Shown: piece after piece, positions 17,507 through 26,077 of the stretch | Layout of the letters: every line of letters begins with the position of its first letter | How positions within the stretch are numbered: position 1 is the stretch's first letter | Assembly (NCBI GenBank): GCA_930633525.1 | Contig: CAKNFP010000002.1 | Location: forward strand, 1,922,001-1,986,000 | Direction: 5' to 3' | Source of the DNA: Hyphomicrobiales bacterium | Lineage (GTDB): Bacteria > Pseudomonadota > Alphaproteobacteria > Rhizobiales > Beijerinckiaceae | DNA length: 64,000 nucleotides | The notes under the pieces: model-generated | Databases searched by the model: none | What the model was told of the DNA's origin: nothing | Seen by the model: the letters and a program-made list of their open reading frames with translations, nothing else | Program-made: the position numbers and the translations under genes

Positions 17507-18418
17507 TCACGAAACCGGTGCAAGCGCCTTGATCAGTGCATCTCGCAGCAGGCGCCGCGAGGCCGCACGCGTCTTGAAGCCCGCGTGGGCGGTCAAGGTG
17601 ACATTGTCCATTGTCACGTAGGGGTTATCGCGAGGCAGCGGTTCCTCGTCGAAGACATCGAGCGCGGCATGGCCCAGTCGCTCCTCCCGCAAAGCATCGA
17701 GCAGGGCCGACTGGTCGATGAGGCCTGCCCGCGCGGTGTTGACGAGCAGGACGCCTTGCTTCATCAGCGCGAACTCGGCGTGGCCGATCAGTCCGCGCGT
17801 CTCGTTTGTGAGCGCGAGATGGAGCGAGATGACGTCGCTATCACGCAACAGGTTTTCCAGCGAGGAGGCCTGACAGGCGCTCCATTCCGCATCGAGTGAC
17901 CGGCGGTTCCAGATCAGCGGCACCATGCCGAGTGCCCGTGCGATACGCGCCATTTCCCGGCCGATGCCGCCGAAGCCGACAATGCCGATCGTGCGCCCGG
18001 CAAGCTCGATCCCCTCCAGAGGATCCCAGTTCCCCTCCCGCACGACGCGGTCCATGCGGGCGACCTGGCGTGCCGCGGCGAACATCAGCGCCGTTGCATG
18101 TTCCGCTACAGAGCGGTCACCGTAGCCGGTGACCGTCAGCACCTCGACGCCGCGCCTGCCCGCCGCCTCGACGTCGACATAGCTCGACGCGCCGCTGCCG
18201 AGAAACACGATCCGACGCAGATCGGGAAGGCGTCCGAGCACGTCATCGTTCATGAAGCTGTGCCCGTTCATGAGCACATCATGCCCACGGGCGAGTTGCA
18301 CGATTTCGTCGGCACCGGGGTCGCCCACGTTCACGGTGATGGTACCGGCGTGGATGTCCGCGACTTCGTCCATGAGCTCGCGCATGAAGGGCGAGCAGTC
18401 GATATAGCAGATACTCAT
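17507..18418 (-). CDS. D-2-hydroxyacid dehydrogenase (NAD-dependent)
   Basis: 303 residues. The NAD loop GFGGIG is at about 148-153. Catalytic residues are Arg in NTARAG (about 230), Glu in DVFDEEP (about 258) and His in LTAHAGF (about 278). It would interconvert a 2-oxo acid and a D-2-hydroxy acid, for example glyoxylate and glycolate. It overlaps the ATPase gene upstream by 4 bases and closes a minus-strand operon that begins with an NtaA-like monooxygenase. Since NtaA-type enzymes can release glyoxylate, a glyoxylate reductase role is attractive but unproved. Confidence 0.9.
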   Translation of the reverse strand: MSICYIDCSPFMRELMDEVADIHAGTITVNVGDPGADEIVQLARGHDVLMNGHSFMNDDVLGRLPDLRRIVFLGSGASSYVDVEAAGRRGVEVLTVTGYGDRSVAEHATALMFAAARQVARMDRVVREGNWDPLEGIELAGRTIGIVGFGGIGREMARIARALGMVPLIWNRRSLDAEWSACQASSLENLLRDSDVISLHLALTNETRGLIGHAEFALMKQGVLLVNTARAGLIDQSALLDALREERLGHAALDVFDEEPLPRDNPYVTMDNVTLTAHAGFKTRAASRRLLRDALIKALAPVS

Positions 18419-20163
18419 GAGGCTTGGCTCGCCTTCCGGGTCTCGGAGGTTCCGAATACGCCATGATCCATGGTTGCGAGTAGCGATCGCGTATAATCAT
18501 GACGCGGATTGCCGAAGATCTCGTCCGTCGTTCCGTATTCGAGCATGCGCCCGTGATAGAGAACGGCGATGCGATCGCACATATAGCGCGCAACCTCGAG
18601 ATCATGGGTGATGAAGATCATCGCCATGCCCGTTTCCGCCTGAATATCCTTGAACAGATTCAGCACACCGGCGCGAACGGAGACATCGAGCTTTGACACC
18701 GCCTCGTCGGCGACGATCAAGCTCGGCGACAGGCAGATCGCCCTGGCGATCGCGACGCGTTGCAACTGCCCGCCGGACAGCTCATGCGGGTAGCGCTCCG
18801 CGTGCGCCTCGGTCAGTCCAACACGATGCAGCAGCGTGTTGACACGCGCCGGCATCTGCTGTCTCGCGCAGGCCTTGGCGACCCTGAGCGCATCGACCAG
18901 TGAGGCGCGCATGGTCTTGCGCGGGTTGAACGAGCCGGCGGGATCCTGGAACACCATCTGCAGATCGCGCCGCATGGGGCGTAGCTGCGTTTCGGAGAGC
19001 CGGGTTATATCCCTGCCGCGATAGAGGATGTGTCCGGCGGACGGCGTGTAAAGACGCAATATCGCGCGGCCCAACGTGGTCTTGCCGGACCCTGATTCAC
19101 CGACGAGGCCAAGAATTTCGCCCGGCGCCACGTCAAAGGATATGTCGTCCAGGGCTTTGAAGGCCGGGTGCGAGCCACGGCCGGGAAAGGTAATGGCGAG
19201 ATTGCGGACGCTGACGAGAGGCGACCCATCGAGGGGGGAGCGGCTCCCAGACGTGTTGTCCTCGGGCGCGTCGTCCCGCCGTGTCACAATGGCAGCATTC
19301 TTGTCTGCGCCGATGCGCGTCGTCAGCCGGCCACTGTCGCCACCGCGCGCCAGTTCCTGCGCCGTGTCGATGAGAAGCTTTGTGTATTCGTGCTGCGGAT
19401 CCTCGAAGATCTGCCGTGTCGGGCCGATCTCGACAAGTTCTCCGAAACGCATTACGGCAATGCGGTCGCAGAGTGTGGCCGCGACGGCAAGATCATGGGT
19501 CACGAAGATCATGCCGGCCGACAGACGCTGGCGGATGTCGCGGAATAGCTCGAGAATTTGCAGCTCGACAATCTTGTCGAGATTGGTGGTGGGCTCGTCC
19601 GCGATGATGAGGTCAGGCTCGAGCGCGAGCACGAGCGCGATCAAAGCGCGCTGCAGCATGCCGCCGCTGAGTTGGAACGGATAGAGATCGATCGCTGCTT
19701 CCGCGCGCTTGATGCCGACGCTGTGCATCAACGCGATTGCCTTTTCGCGGGTGTTGCCGAGCGCCATACCCGTGTGCGGCCGGTCGGGCCCGTGGGCGGC
19801 GGCGCGTGCGATGATATGGTGGAAATGCCAGCCGATCCGCTTGGACGGGTTAAAGGAGGCGACAGGGTCCTGGAAGATCATCGCCATGCGGATACCGCGC
19901 AGGGCGCCGAACTGGTACTCCGTCAATCCCGGCAGCGCGATGCCGTCAAAACTCAGTTCTTTTGCCTCGACATGGGCATTGCGCGGCAGAAGACGCAGCA
20001 GCGAGAGGCCGGTAATCGTCTTCCCGGAGCCCGATTCGCCGATAATGCCGAGGATCTCATTGCGCCCGACGGTGAGGTCGATGCCGTGGATGATCTTCGT
20101 CTCCTTCCCGTGGTTATGGAAGGAAACATTCAGATCGCGAATGTCAACGAGCGGTTTCGCCAT
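18415..20163 (-). CDS. Fused dual ATP-binding protein of a dipeptide-type ABC importer
   Basis: 582 residues carrying two complete ATPase halves, equivalent to DppD fused to DppF as in GsiA. The first Walker A GESGSGKT is near 42-49 with signature LSGGMLQRALIA. The second GESGSGKT is near 355 with LSGGQLQRVAIARA. Both halves end with oligopeptide-type C-terminal extensions (PRHDYTRSLL in the second). An acidic, low-complexity linker (about 275-315) joins them. The next permease gene ends only 4 bp upstream. Confidence 0.93.
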   Translation of the reverse strand: MAKPLVDIRDLNVSFHNHGKETKIIHGIDLTVGRNEILGIIGESGSGKTITGLSLLRLLPRNAHVEAKELSFDGIALPGLTEYQFGALRGIRMAMIFQDPVASFNPSKRIGWHFHHIIARAAAHGPDRPHTGMALGNTREKAIALMHSVGIKRAEAAIDLYPFQLSGGMLQRALIALVLALEPDLIIADEPTTNLDKIVELQILELFRDIRQRLSAGMIFVTHDLAVAATLCDRIAVMRFGELVEIGPTRQIFEDPQHEYTKLLIDTAQELARGGDSGRLTTRIGADKNAAIVTRRDDAPEDNTSGSRSPLDGSPLVSVRNLAITFPGRGSHPAFKALDDISFDVAPGEILGLVGESGSGKTTLGRAILRLYTPSAGHILYRGRDITRLSETQLRPMRRDLQMVFQDPAGSFNPRKTMRASLVDALRVAKACARQQMPARVNTLLHRVGLTEAHAERYPHELSGGQLQRVAIARAICLSPSLIVADEAVSKLDVSVRAGVLNLFKDIQAETGMAMIFITHDLEVARYMCDRIAVLYHGRMLEYGTTDEIFGNPRHDYTRSLLATMDHGVFGTSETRKASQAS

Positions 20164-20167
20164 GGTC

Positions 20168-21010
20168 TTACGCGCGCTCCCGCAGGTGAGGATCGGTCAT
20201 GTCGCGAATGCCGTCGCCCAGCAGATTGAGGCCAAGCAGCGCGATCGAAATGGCGATACCGCTCATCGTGAGCACCCAGGGAGCCCGGCTGAAATACTCG
20301 CGGCCATCCGCCATTACCCCGCCGAGGGATGGGGTGGGCGGCTGCACGCCGAGCCCGATGAAGCTGAGGCCCGCTTCCAAAATGATGGCAAAGGCCACGC
20401 CGACGCTCGCCTGCACAAGGATGGAGGCGGAGATATTCGGGAAGATCTCCGTCACCATAACCGCGATCGGTCTCCTCCCCATGAGGCGCGCCGCCTGGAC
20501 GTAAGATTCTTCTTTCACCAGCAAAGTCGTGTTGCGCGCGATGCGTGTGAAGATGGGCAGATAAACCAGCGCGATGGCGCCAATGATATTGATCGACGAA
20601 AAGCCGAACAGCACCATCAGCAACATCGCAAGGATGAAGCTCGGGAAGGCGAACAGGAGATCGGCGACACGCATGAAGACGGCATCGATTATGCCGCCGT
20701 GGTAGCCGGACATGATTCCCATGAGACAGCCGGCAAGGGCTGCGATGGTAATCGCGGCGAAGCTGATGAGCAGGGATACTTGGCCACCGGCCAGGACGCG
20801 CGCGAGCACGTCGCGGCCGAAGGAATCCGTACCGAACGGATGGCTCCAGCTCGGCGGGGAGAGGATGGCCATGAAGTCCATGCTCTCCGGCGTATGCGGC
20901 AGGAGATAGGGGCCGGCGACGACTGAGAAGACGACGAAGAACGTGATCAGCGAGCCTGCGGCTGCCGTTCTGTTGCGGAAGAACCGGGCGAGGGTCGTGG
21001 TGAATTGCAT
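20168..21010 (-). CDS. Dipeptide-type ABC importer permease, DppC-like
   Basis: 280 residues with an N-terminal helix, the HPFGTDSFGRDVLARVLAG motif diagnostic of DppC/OppC proteins, and an EAA-like loop around YVQAARLMGRRPIAVMVTEIFPN. Five to six membrane helices are evident. It works as the heterodimeric channel with the DppB-like protein encoded 11 bp upstream. Confidence 0.93.
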   Translation of the reverse strand: MQFTTTLARFFRNRTAAAGSLITFFVVFSVVAGPYLLPHTPESMDFMAILSPPSWSHPFGTDSFGRDVLARVLAGGQVSLLISFAAITIAALAGCLMGIMSGYHGGIIDAVFMRVADLLFAFPSFILAMLLMVLFGFSSINIIGAIALVYLPIFTRIARNTTLLVKEESYVQAARLMGRRPIAVMVTEIFPNISASILVQASVGVAFAIILEAGLSFIGLGVQPPTPSLGGVMADGREYFSRAPWVLTMSGIAISIALLGLNLLGDGIRDMTDPHLRERA

Positions 21011-21021
21011 GCGGCTGACCC

Positions 21022-22029
21022 CTAGCTTGACCGGCGCGGATCAAGGGCCGCACAGACGAGATCAGTGATCATGTTGACCACGAGTACGATGAACAGGAAT
21101 GTCACTGTGCAGGCCTGCAGTACAGGAAAGTCGCGGGAGAATGCCCCGTCGACCATCAGTGATCCGATACCTGGTATCCCGAAGATGCGCTCGACGACGA
21201 CGACACCTCCAAGAATATAGCGGATCTGCAGCCCGATGACCGTCAGATACGGTACGAGGGCGTTGCGCAGCACGAAATGCACGAAGATGAACTGGCCTCG
21301 TAGCCCAAACGACTTGGCGGTGGTGACATAGGGCTTGTTCATCACATCGATGAGCACGGCACGCAAGGTGCGCGCGAAGACGGCCGCCATGGGCGCGGCG
21401 ATCGCGAAAGCGGGCAGGAAGCCGAAATGCAGCGCCCGCAGGAAGTCATCGGCCGGTGAGACATAGCCGAAGGTCGGGAACAAGCCGAGATTAAGCGCCA
21501 ATCCGAAGATCAGGACATAGCTCAGCCAGAAATCCGGCATGGAAATGCCGAAGACCGCGATCGATGTCGCCACTGTATCCGCTGCACGACCACGTTGGAG
21601 CGCGGCGATCGTGCCGAGTATGAGCGATATGACGATTGCTATGGTGAGGGCATAGAGCCCGATGAAGACCGTCGCGGGCAGCTTCGTCAGAAGGAGCGTC
21701 GCGACGGGAACACCGCTGGCCAGTGCCAGAGATTGACCGAAATTGCCCTGCAGCATCTGCGTGAGCCACGCGAGATACTGCACATGTACCGGCGCGTCGA
21801 GACCATGCGCGGCCCGGAAGGCCGCGATGGCATCGGGCGACGCCTGCTCTCCGAGAGCCGATAAGGCAGGGTCGCCCGGCGCGGCTTTCATGGTGAAGAA
21901 CACCACGAGCGTACCGACGAGCAACACGCCCGCGCTCCCGAGAACCCTTTTGGCGATATAGATGAATAGGGCCCTCAGGCGCGCCATGCGCTCGCGGTGC
22001 AGCCCGGATTGCAGGGCGACGTCGGACAT
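21022..22029 (-). CDS. Dipeptide-type ABC importer permease, DppB-like
   Basis: 335 residues. The first helix follows a 25-residue N-terminal tail. The family segment PGDPALSALGEQASPDAIAAF is present, then WLTQMLQGNFGQSL, and the EAA loop is at YVTTAKSFGLRGQFIFVHFVLRNAL. The C-terminus shows the usual AALDPR ending. It lies 11 bp after the binding-protein gene. Confidence 0.93.
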   Translation of the reverse strand: MSDVALQSGLHRERMARLRALFIYIAKRVLGSAGVLLVGTLVVFFTMKAAPGDPALSALGEQASPDAIAAFRAAHGLDAPVHVQYLAWLTQMLQGNFGQSLALASGVPVATLLLTKLPATVFIGLYALTIAIVISLILGTIAALQRGRAADTVATSIAVFGISMPDFWLSYVLIFGLALNLGLFPTFGYVSPADDFLRALHFGFLPAFAIAAPMAAVFARTLRAVLIDVMNKPYVTTAKSFGLRGQFIFVHFVLRNALVPYLTVIGLQIRYILGGVVVVERIFGIPGIGSLMVDGAFSRDFPVLQACTVTFLFIVLVVNMITDLVCAALDPRRSS

Positions 22030-22040
22030 TAAGGCCTGCC

Positions 22041-23603
22041 TTAGGTCGTCTTGATGTTGATGAACTGGTCGCCGAAGTTCGAATAGGGCTTCTGAACGAA
22101 GCCGCTCACGCCCTTGCGCAGCAGGTTATGGATATTGGACGTGAAACACGGGATGAACGGCAGATCCTCCATCACGACCTTCTCGGCCTTGTGATACAGC
22201 TCGACGCGCTTGGCTTGGTCCATCTCGCGGGCGGCCGCCTCGATCAAGGTATCGGCTTCGGGGTTGGAATAGCCGCCGAAGTTGCGCCATCCCTTCGAGT
22301 GGAAAATATCGTTGATGTATTCATCGGGATCAACGAGGCCGAGCCAGCCCCAGACCGAGCAGACAAAGTCGCCGGACTGCTGACGCGCGTAAGCGGCGTT
22401 GGCGTCCGTGACCTCGACCGTGAATTTGGTGCCGAGTGTCTGGTTGACCTGGGCTACGAAGATCTCGGCAAATCGCTTCCACCAGCTTCCGCCCCAGGTG
22501 ACGACCGCCACCGTCTGTTCGCCCGGCTTATAGCGGGACTTCGCCATCTCGGCCTTGGCGGCCTGAGGGTCGAACAGGGTCTGTGGCGGACGAATATTGG
22601 AAAAGTAATCACCAAGAAGCGGCGGGAAGATGCCGTGCGACGTCGCGCCCTCGCCAAAGATCACCGCATTGACCATTGCCTCGCGCTGGAAGGCCATGGA
22701 TACGGCGCGGCGGAAATGCGGATCGTCGAAGGGCGCCTTCCTCAGATTGAGCGAGAGGAAGCGCATGTTCAATCCGGGCTGCTTCAGAATCGTCGCATTC
22801 GGATTCGTCGACAATTGCGGAACGTCGGCCGCGGGTACCGTGCTGGTCAGATCGATCTGGTTGCCCAGCAGCGCCGTGACGCCGCTTGATTCCTCGGCAA
22901 TGAGCGGCACGTCGACGGTTTCAATCGTCGGCGCCCCGCCGAAATAGTCCTTGTGGGCCGCAAGCTTCAGCCCGGTGCCGGCAGACCAGGATTCAAGCTT
23001 GTAGGGTCCTGTGCCGATCGGTTTGCGCGCGAAGGCTTCCGCGCCCATGGCCTCGACAGCCTTGCGAGGCACGATCTGTGTCCCGGTGCGGGAGTTGGTC
23101 AGGAAGGTCAGGAGAGGTGCGAAAGGGCGCTTCGTATAGATCCGCACCGTCAGCGGATCAACGGCATCCACGCGATCGACGGCCGCGACCTTCGCCCGGT
23201 TCGGCGATGCGAAGGATTCGTTGAGGATCCGTTCGATCGAGAACTTGACGTCGTCCGAGGTCATCTCGGAGCCGTCGTGGAACTTGACGCCCTTGCGCAG
23301 TTTGAACTCGATGGAGCCGTCTTCCAGCGTCTTGTAGGATTCCGCGAGGTCCGGGACGATGTTCATCTTGTCATCAAAGGTCAGCAGCCCGTTATACAGC
23401 GACCAGATAACGTAGAACTCGGGGATGAGCGTCGCCTTCCCCGGATCGAGCGTGTTGATCACGCTGTAGCCGGTGATGGCCGCCCGCAAGTGTGGCGCGG
23501 CTGCGAAAGCCAACCGTGCGTTTCCACCCAAAACGCCCGCTGCGGCCACGGCGCCAATACCTTTAAAAACGGCACGGCGCGGTATGGATATGCTCGTATG
23601 CAT
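22041..23603 (-). CDS. Periplasmic substrate-binding protein, family 5 (DppA/OppA-like)
   Basis: 520 residues. The N-terminus RRAVFKGIGAVAAAGVLGGNARLAFAA is Tat-like in form, with paired Arg before the hydrophobic stretch; it is one residue off the strict motif. The mature part has the family 5 hallmarks LRKGVKFHDGSEMTSDDVKFSIERI and GTGPYKLESW. Family 5 proteins bind peptides, opines, metal chelates and other small organics. Next to an NtaA-like monooxygenase, a carried aminocarboxylate is plausible. The 93-bp gap to the monooxygenase gene contains no terminator that I can see. Confidence 0.92.
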   Translation of the reverse strand: MHTSISIPRRAVFKGIGAVAAAGVLGGNARLAFAAAPHLRAAITGYSVINTLDPGKATLIPEFYVIWSLYNGLLTFDDKMNIVPDLAESYKTLEDGSIEFKLRKGVKFHDGSEMTSDDVKFSIERILNESFASPNRAKVAAVDRVDAVDPLTVRIYTKRPFAPLLTFLTNSRTGTQIVPRKAVEAMGAEAFARKPIGTGPYKLESWSAGTGLKLAAHKDYFGGAPTIETVDVPLIAEESSGVTALLGNQIDLTSTVPAADVPQLSTNPNATILKQPGLNMRFLSLNLRKAPFDDPHFRRAVSMAFQREAMVNAVIFGEGATSHGIFPPLLGDYFSNIRPPQTLFDPQAAKAEMAKSRYKPGEQTVAVVTWGGSWWKRFAEIFVAQVNQTLGTKFTVEVTDANAAYARQQSGDFVCSVWGWLGLVDPDEYINDIFHSKGWRNFGGYSNPEADTLIEAAAREMDQAKRVELYHKAEKVVMEDLPFIPCFTSNIHNLLRKGVSGFVQKPYSNFGDQFINIKTT

Positions 23604-23696
23604 CCTCTGGCTCCTTGTTATATAGATTTCCAGTTTTTTCTATTTGAATGCCCTAAAGGCCGCGCGCTGGCTTCGATCGGGCTCGCACGGCTTCCC

Positions 23697-25007
23697 TCAG
23701 GCGCTCGCGAGCCCGAGATTGCCCCGCAGCGTCGTTGCCTCGTAGTCAGACCGGAAAAGTCCGCGCCTGCGCAGCTCCGGAATGATGAATGTAGCAAGAT
23801 CGTCCATGCCCTGCGGGAGAATGGGGGGGCAGAAGTTGAAGCCGTCCGCGGCGCCAGTCTCGAACCAGTCCTGGAGATCGTCGACGATATCCTCGGCCGT
23901 TCCGATGAGATAGCGGCCGGTGTAGCCCGCAGCAACATCCTCGTAGAGTTGCCGGATCGTAAGGTTTTCCCGGCGGGCCTTGGCCAGAAGATTGGCGCCG
24001 ATGCTGATACCATCGGTGAAAAAATCAGACGGCAATGGCTTATCGAGATCATAGCCGGAGAGGTCGCCGCAGAAATTATAGAGGAGGGCAAGGCCTGCAA
24101 CAGGATCGATCAGTCGCTGCAACGTATCGAACTTGGCCTGAGCCTCGGCCTTTGTCGCCCCGACATAGAGCGTGACACCTGGCATGATCAGAGGCGCGCC
24201 GGATCGGCGTCCGAATGAGGCGGCGCGATCCTTGAGATCGGCATAGAAGGTTCGCGCTTCTCCGATATCCAGCGAGTTCGTGTAGACGACATGCGCGTGC
24301 TCAGCCGCGATATCGCGTCCCTGCGATGATGCGCCGGCCTGGACGATGATCGGCTCACCTTGCGGGGTCCGGCAGGAGTTCAACGGGCCGCGAACCGAGA
24401 AGAATTTGCCCTTGTGATTGAGAACATGGAGCTTCTCGGGGTCGTAGAACTGCCCCGATGCCTTGTCGTGAGTGAAGGCATCCGCGTCCCAACTGCTCCA
24501 TAGCCCCTTGACGACTTGCACGAATTCAGCAGCGCGGGCGTAGCGCTCATCCTTCTCGAGATTGGCGACCCGATTGAAGTTCTGGGCCTCTTGATCGGAC
24601 CAGGATGTGACGACGTTCCATCCAGCGCGGCCCTTGCTGATGTGATCGAGCGAAGCGTATTTGCGCGCGACGTGGAATGGCTCATTGTAAGTCGTCGAGG
24701 CCGTGGCGACGAGCCCGACCCGGCTGGTGCAGGCGGCGATGGCAGAGAGCAGGGTCAGCGGTTCGAGTTCCGCATTCTTCATGTCGCGCGACAGGGCACC
24801 CGCCGGGTTGTCGGAACCGCGCACAGCGACCCCGTCGGCAAGAAAGATCATGTCGAGCTTGGCAGCCTCGGCCTTGCGCGCGATTTCGCGGTAGGTCTCG
24901 AACTCGACGATGCTCGTCGGCTGGAAATCGGGATGGCGCCACGCGGCGATATGGTAGCCGAGATAGCGCATGGACAGCCCGAGCCGCATCTGCCGGGATG
25001 CATTCAT
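23697..25007 (-). CDS. FMNH2-dependent LLM-class monooxygenase, NtaA/SnaA/DszA family
   Basis: 436 residues, the usual size of nitrilotriacetate or EDTA monooxygenase-type proteins. Diagnostic stretches are SKGRAGWNVVTSWSDQEAQNF, GEPIIVQAGASSQGRDIAAEHA, and the C-terminal GFNFCPPILPQGMDDLATFIIPELRRRG. These enzymes use reduced flavin from a separate reductase and O2 to cleave C-N or C-S bonds. No flavin reductase gene is nearby, so one must be supplied in trans. It heads an operon with a dipeptide-type importer and a D-2-hydroxyacid dehydrogenase, and diverges from a GntR regulator with an FAD amine oxidase-like gene. Confidence 0.92.
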   Translation of the reverse strand: MNASRQMRLGLSMRYLGYHIAAWRHPDFQPTSIVEFETYREIARKAEAAKLDMIFLADGVAVRGSDNPAGALSRDMKNAELEPLTLLSAIAACTSRVGLVATASTTYNEPFHVARKYASLDHISKGRAGWNVVTSWSDQEAQNFNRVANLEKDERYARAAEFVQVVKGLWSSWDADAFTHDKASGQFYDPEKLHVLNHKGKFFSVRGPLNSCRTPQGEPIIVQAGASSQGRDIAAEHAHVVYTNSLDIGEARTFYADLKDRAASFGRRSGAPLIMPGVTLYVGATKAEAQAKFDTLQRLIDPVAGLALLYNFCGDLSGYDLDKPLPSDFFTDGISIGANLLAKARRENLTIRQLYEDVAAGYTGRYLIGTAEDIVDDLQDWFETGAADGFNFCPPILPQGMDDLATFIIPELRRRGLFRSDYEATTLRGNLGLASA

Positions 25008-25390
25008 CTTCGTTCCCCTTCATTGGCCCGCCATGCCAAACGCATGTGGAGGGCATGGCCCGCGAACAGTTCAATCACGGAATGCCGCGTTGCCGGGTTG
25101 CGCCCCTCATTCCGTATACTGATATCCTATCGCGCTCTTGCGATAGCGCAAATGCATTTTTTGTGAATCGTCACCTTGGCAGCATGTCTGACATCGAGAA
25201 AAACATATTAAATAACTGTTTTATTGGTCATTTTATGAGAATTGCTCTGGCGAGGCGAGCCGCTTTGCCCAATGAAAAACCACGGAGATCGTCTTTCTGG
25301 ATTGAGCCTTTACGATCATTGAGTATACTAAAATGGCGCAACAACGGTTGTTCAGAACGATATGTTCCGCGACGCCAGCGAAAGACGACG
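25008..25390. promoter_or_regulatory. Divergent control region with paired GTATACT sites
   Basis: This 383-bp AT-rich gap lies between the monooxygenase operon and the GntR gene. Two related sites share ATTnnGTATACTnAnAT: cores GTATAC at 25114-25119 (about 107 bp from the monooxygenase start) and 25323-25328 (about 63 bp from the GntR start). A 7-6-7 hairpin, CTATCGC and GCGATAG, lies at 25127-25146. The sites are good candidates for binding by the adjacent GntR protein. No gene is evident. Confidence 0.6.
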
Positions 25391-26077
25391 ATGCACGATG
25401 TGAATGGGAACGATGCAGGTAGCTCCTCCCGTGGCGACCAGGCCTATGAGGGTTTGAAGACCAGGATCCTGCGGCACGAGTTCCTGATGGGGGCGGTGCT
25501 TAAGGAGGACGAGGTCGCGTCCTGGTTCGGCGGCAGCCGCATTCCGGCGCGCGATGCCCTGCGGCGGCTGGAGCAGGAGGGCTTGGTCGAGCGGGTGGGG
25601 CGTCGCTATGCCGTGCGGACCTATACCTACCCGGAGATCCTGGTGACATACCGCCTGCGGGCAGCGCTCGAACATCTCTCGGTGGAACTCGCGGTTGCCA
25701 ATCGAAAAGCCGGGGGGCTCGACCGTGTCGCCCATATTCTCGAGCTGCAACGTGCGTCGCTGCAGACCATCAGCCGCGGTGAATTCAGCGATCTGGATAC
25801 GGCCTTTCACCTGTCGATCGCTGCGATGAGTGAGCTGGATATGCTGCAGCACGAATTGTCGCTCATTCTCAATCGCGCCCGTCTGATCCGCACCAACGAA
25901 CTGGCCATCGATGCCGGGCCCGAAGGGGCGTATCGCGATCACTGCAGGATTTTTGCCGCCGTCCAGCGCGGAGATGCCGACACTGCAAAGGCCGAGCTCG
26001 ACTATCACTTCTCCACAACGGTTCGTCTGCACGCGATTTCTGCCGCGCCGGGCGCTACCCAGGGTTCAGCCAAATGA
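25391..26077 (+). CDS. GntR family regulator, FCD subfamily
   Basis: About 228 residues. The winged helix spans about 18-75 (VLKEDEVASWFGGSRIPARDALRRL), where a Gly-Gly replaces the usual turn. An FCD domain follows with likely metal ligands in FHLSIAAMSE, YRDHCRIF and LDYHFSTT. The open frame extends far upstream, but ATG 25391 begins just before the DNA-binding domain. It overlaps the FAD oxidoreductase gene by 4 bases, so regulator and enzyme are one unit. It likely controls both arms of the divergent locus; NTA degradation in other bacteria also uses a GntR protein. Confidence 0.88.
   Translation: MHDVNGNDAGSSSRGDQAYEGLKTRILRHEFLMGAVLKEDEVASWFGGSRIPARDALRRLEQEGLVERVGRRYAVRTYTYPEILVTYRLRAALEHLSVELAVANRKAGGLDRVAHILELQRASLQTISRGEFSDLDTAFHLSIAAMSELDMLQHELSLILNRARLIRTNELAIDAGPEGAYRDHCRIFAAVQRGDADTAKAELDYHFSTTVRLHAISAAPGATQGSAK

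Noticed and set aside
25008..25390. Upstream extension of the GntR regulator to 24677
   Set aside because: The extension would overlap the divergent monooxygenase gene and the promoter region, and has no domain similarity.
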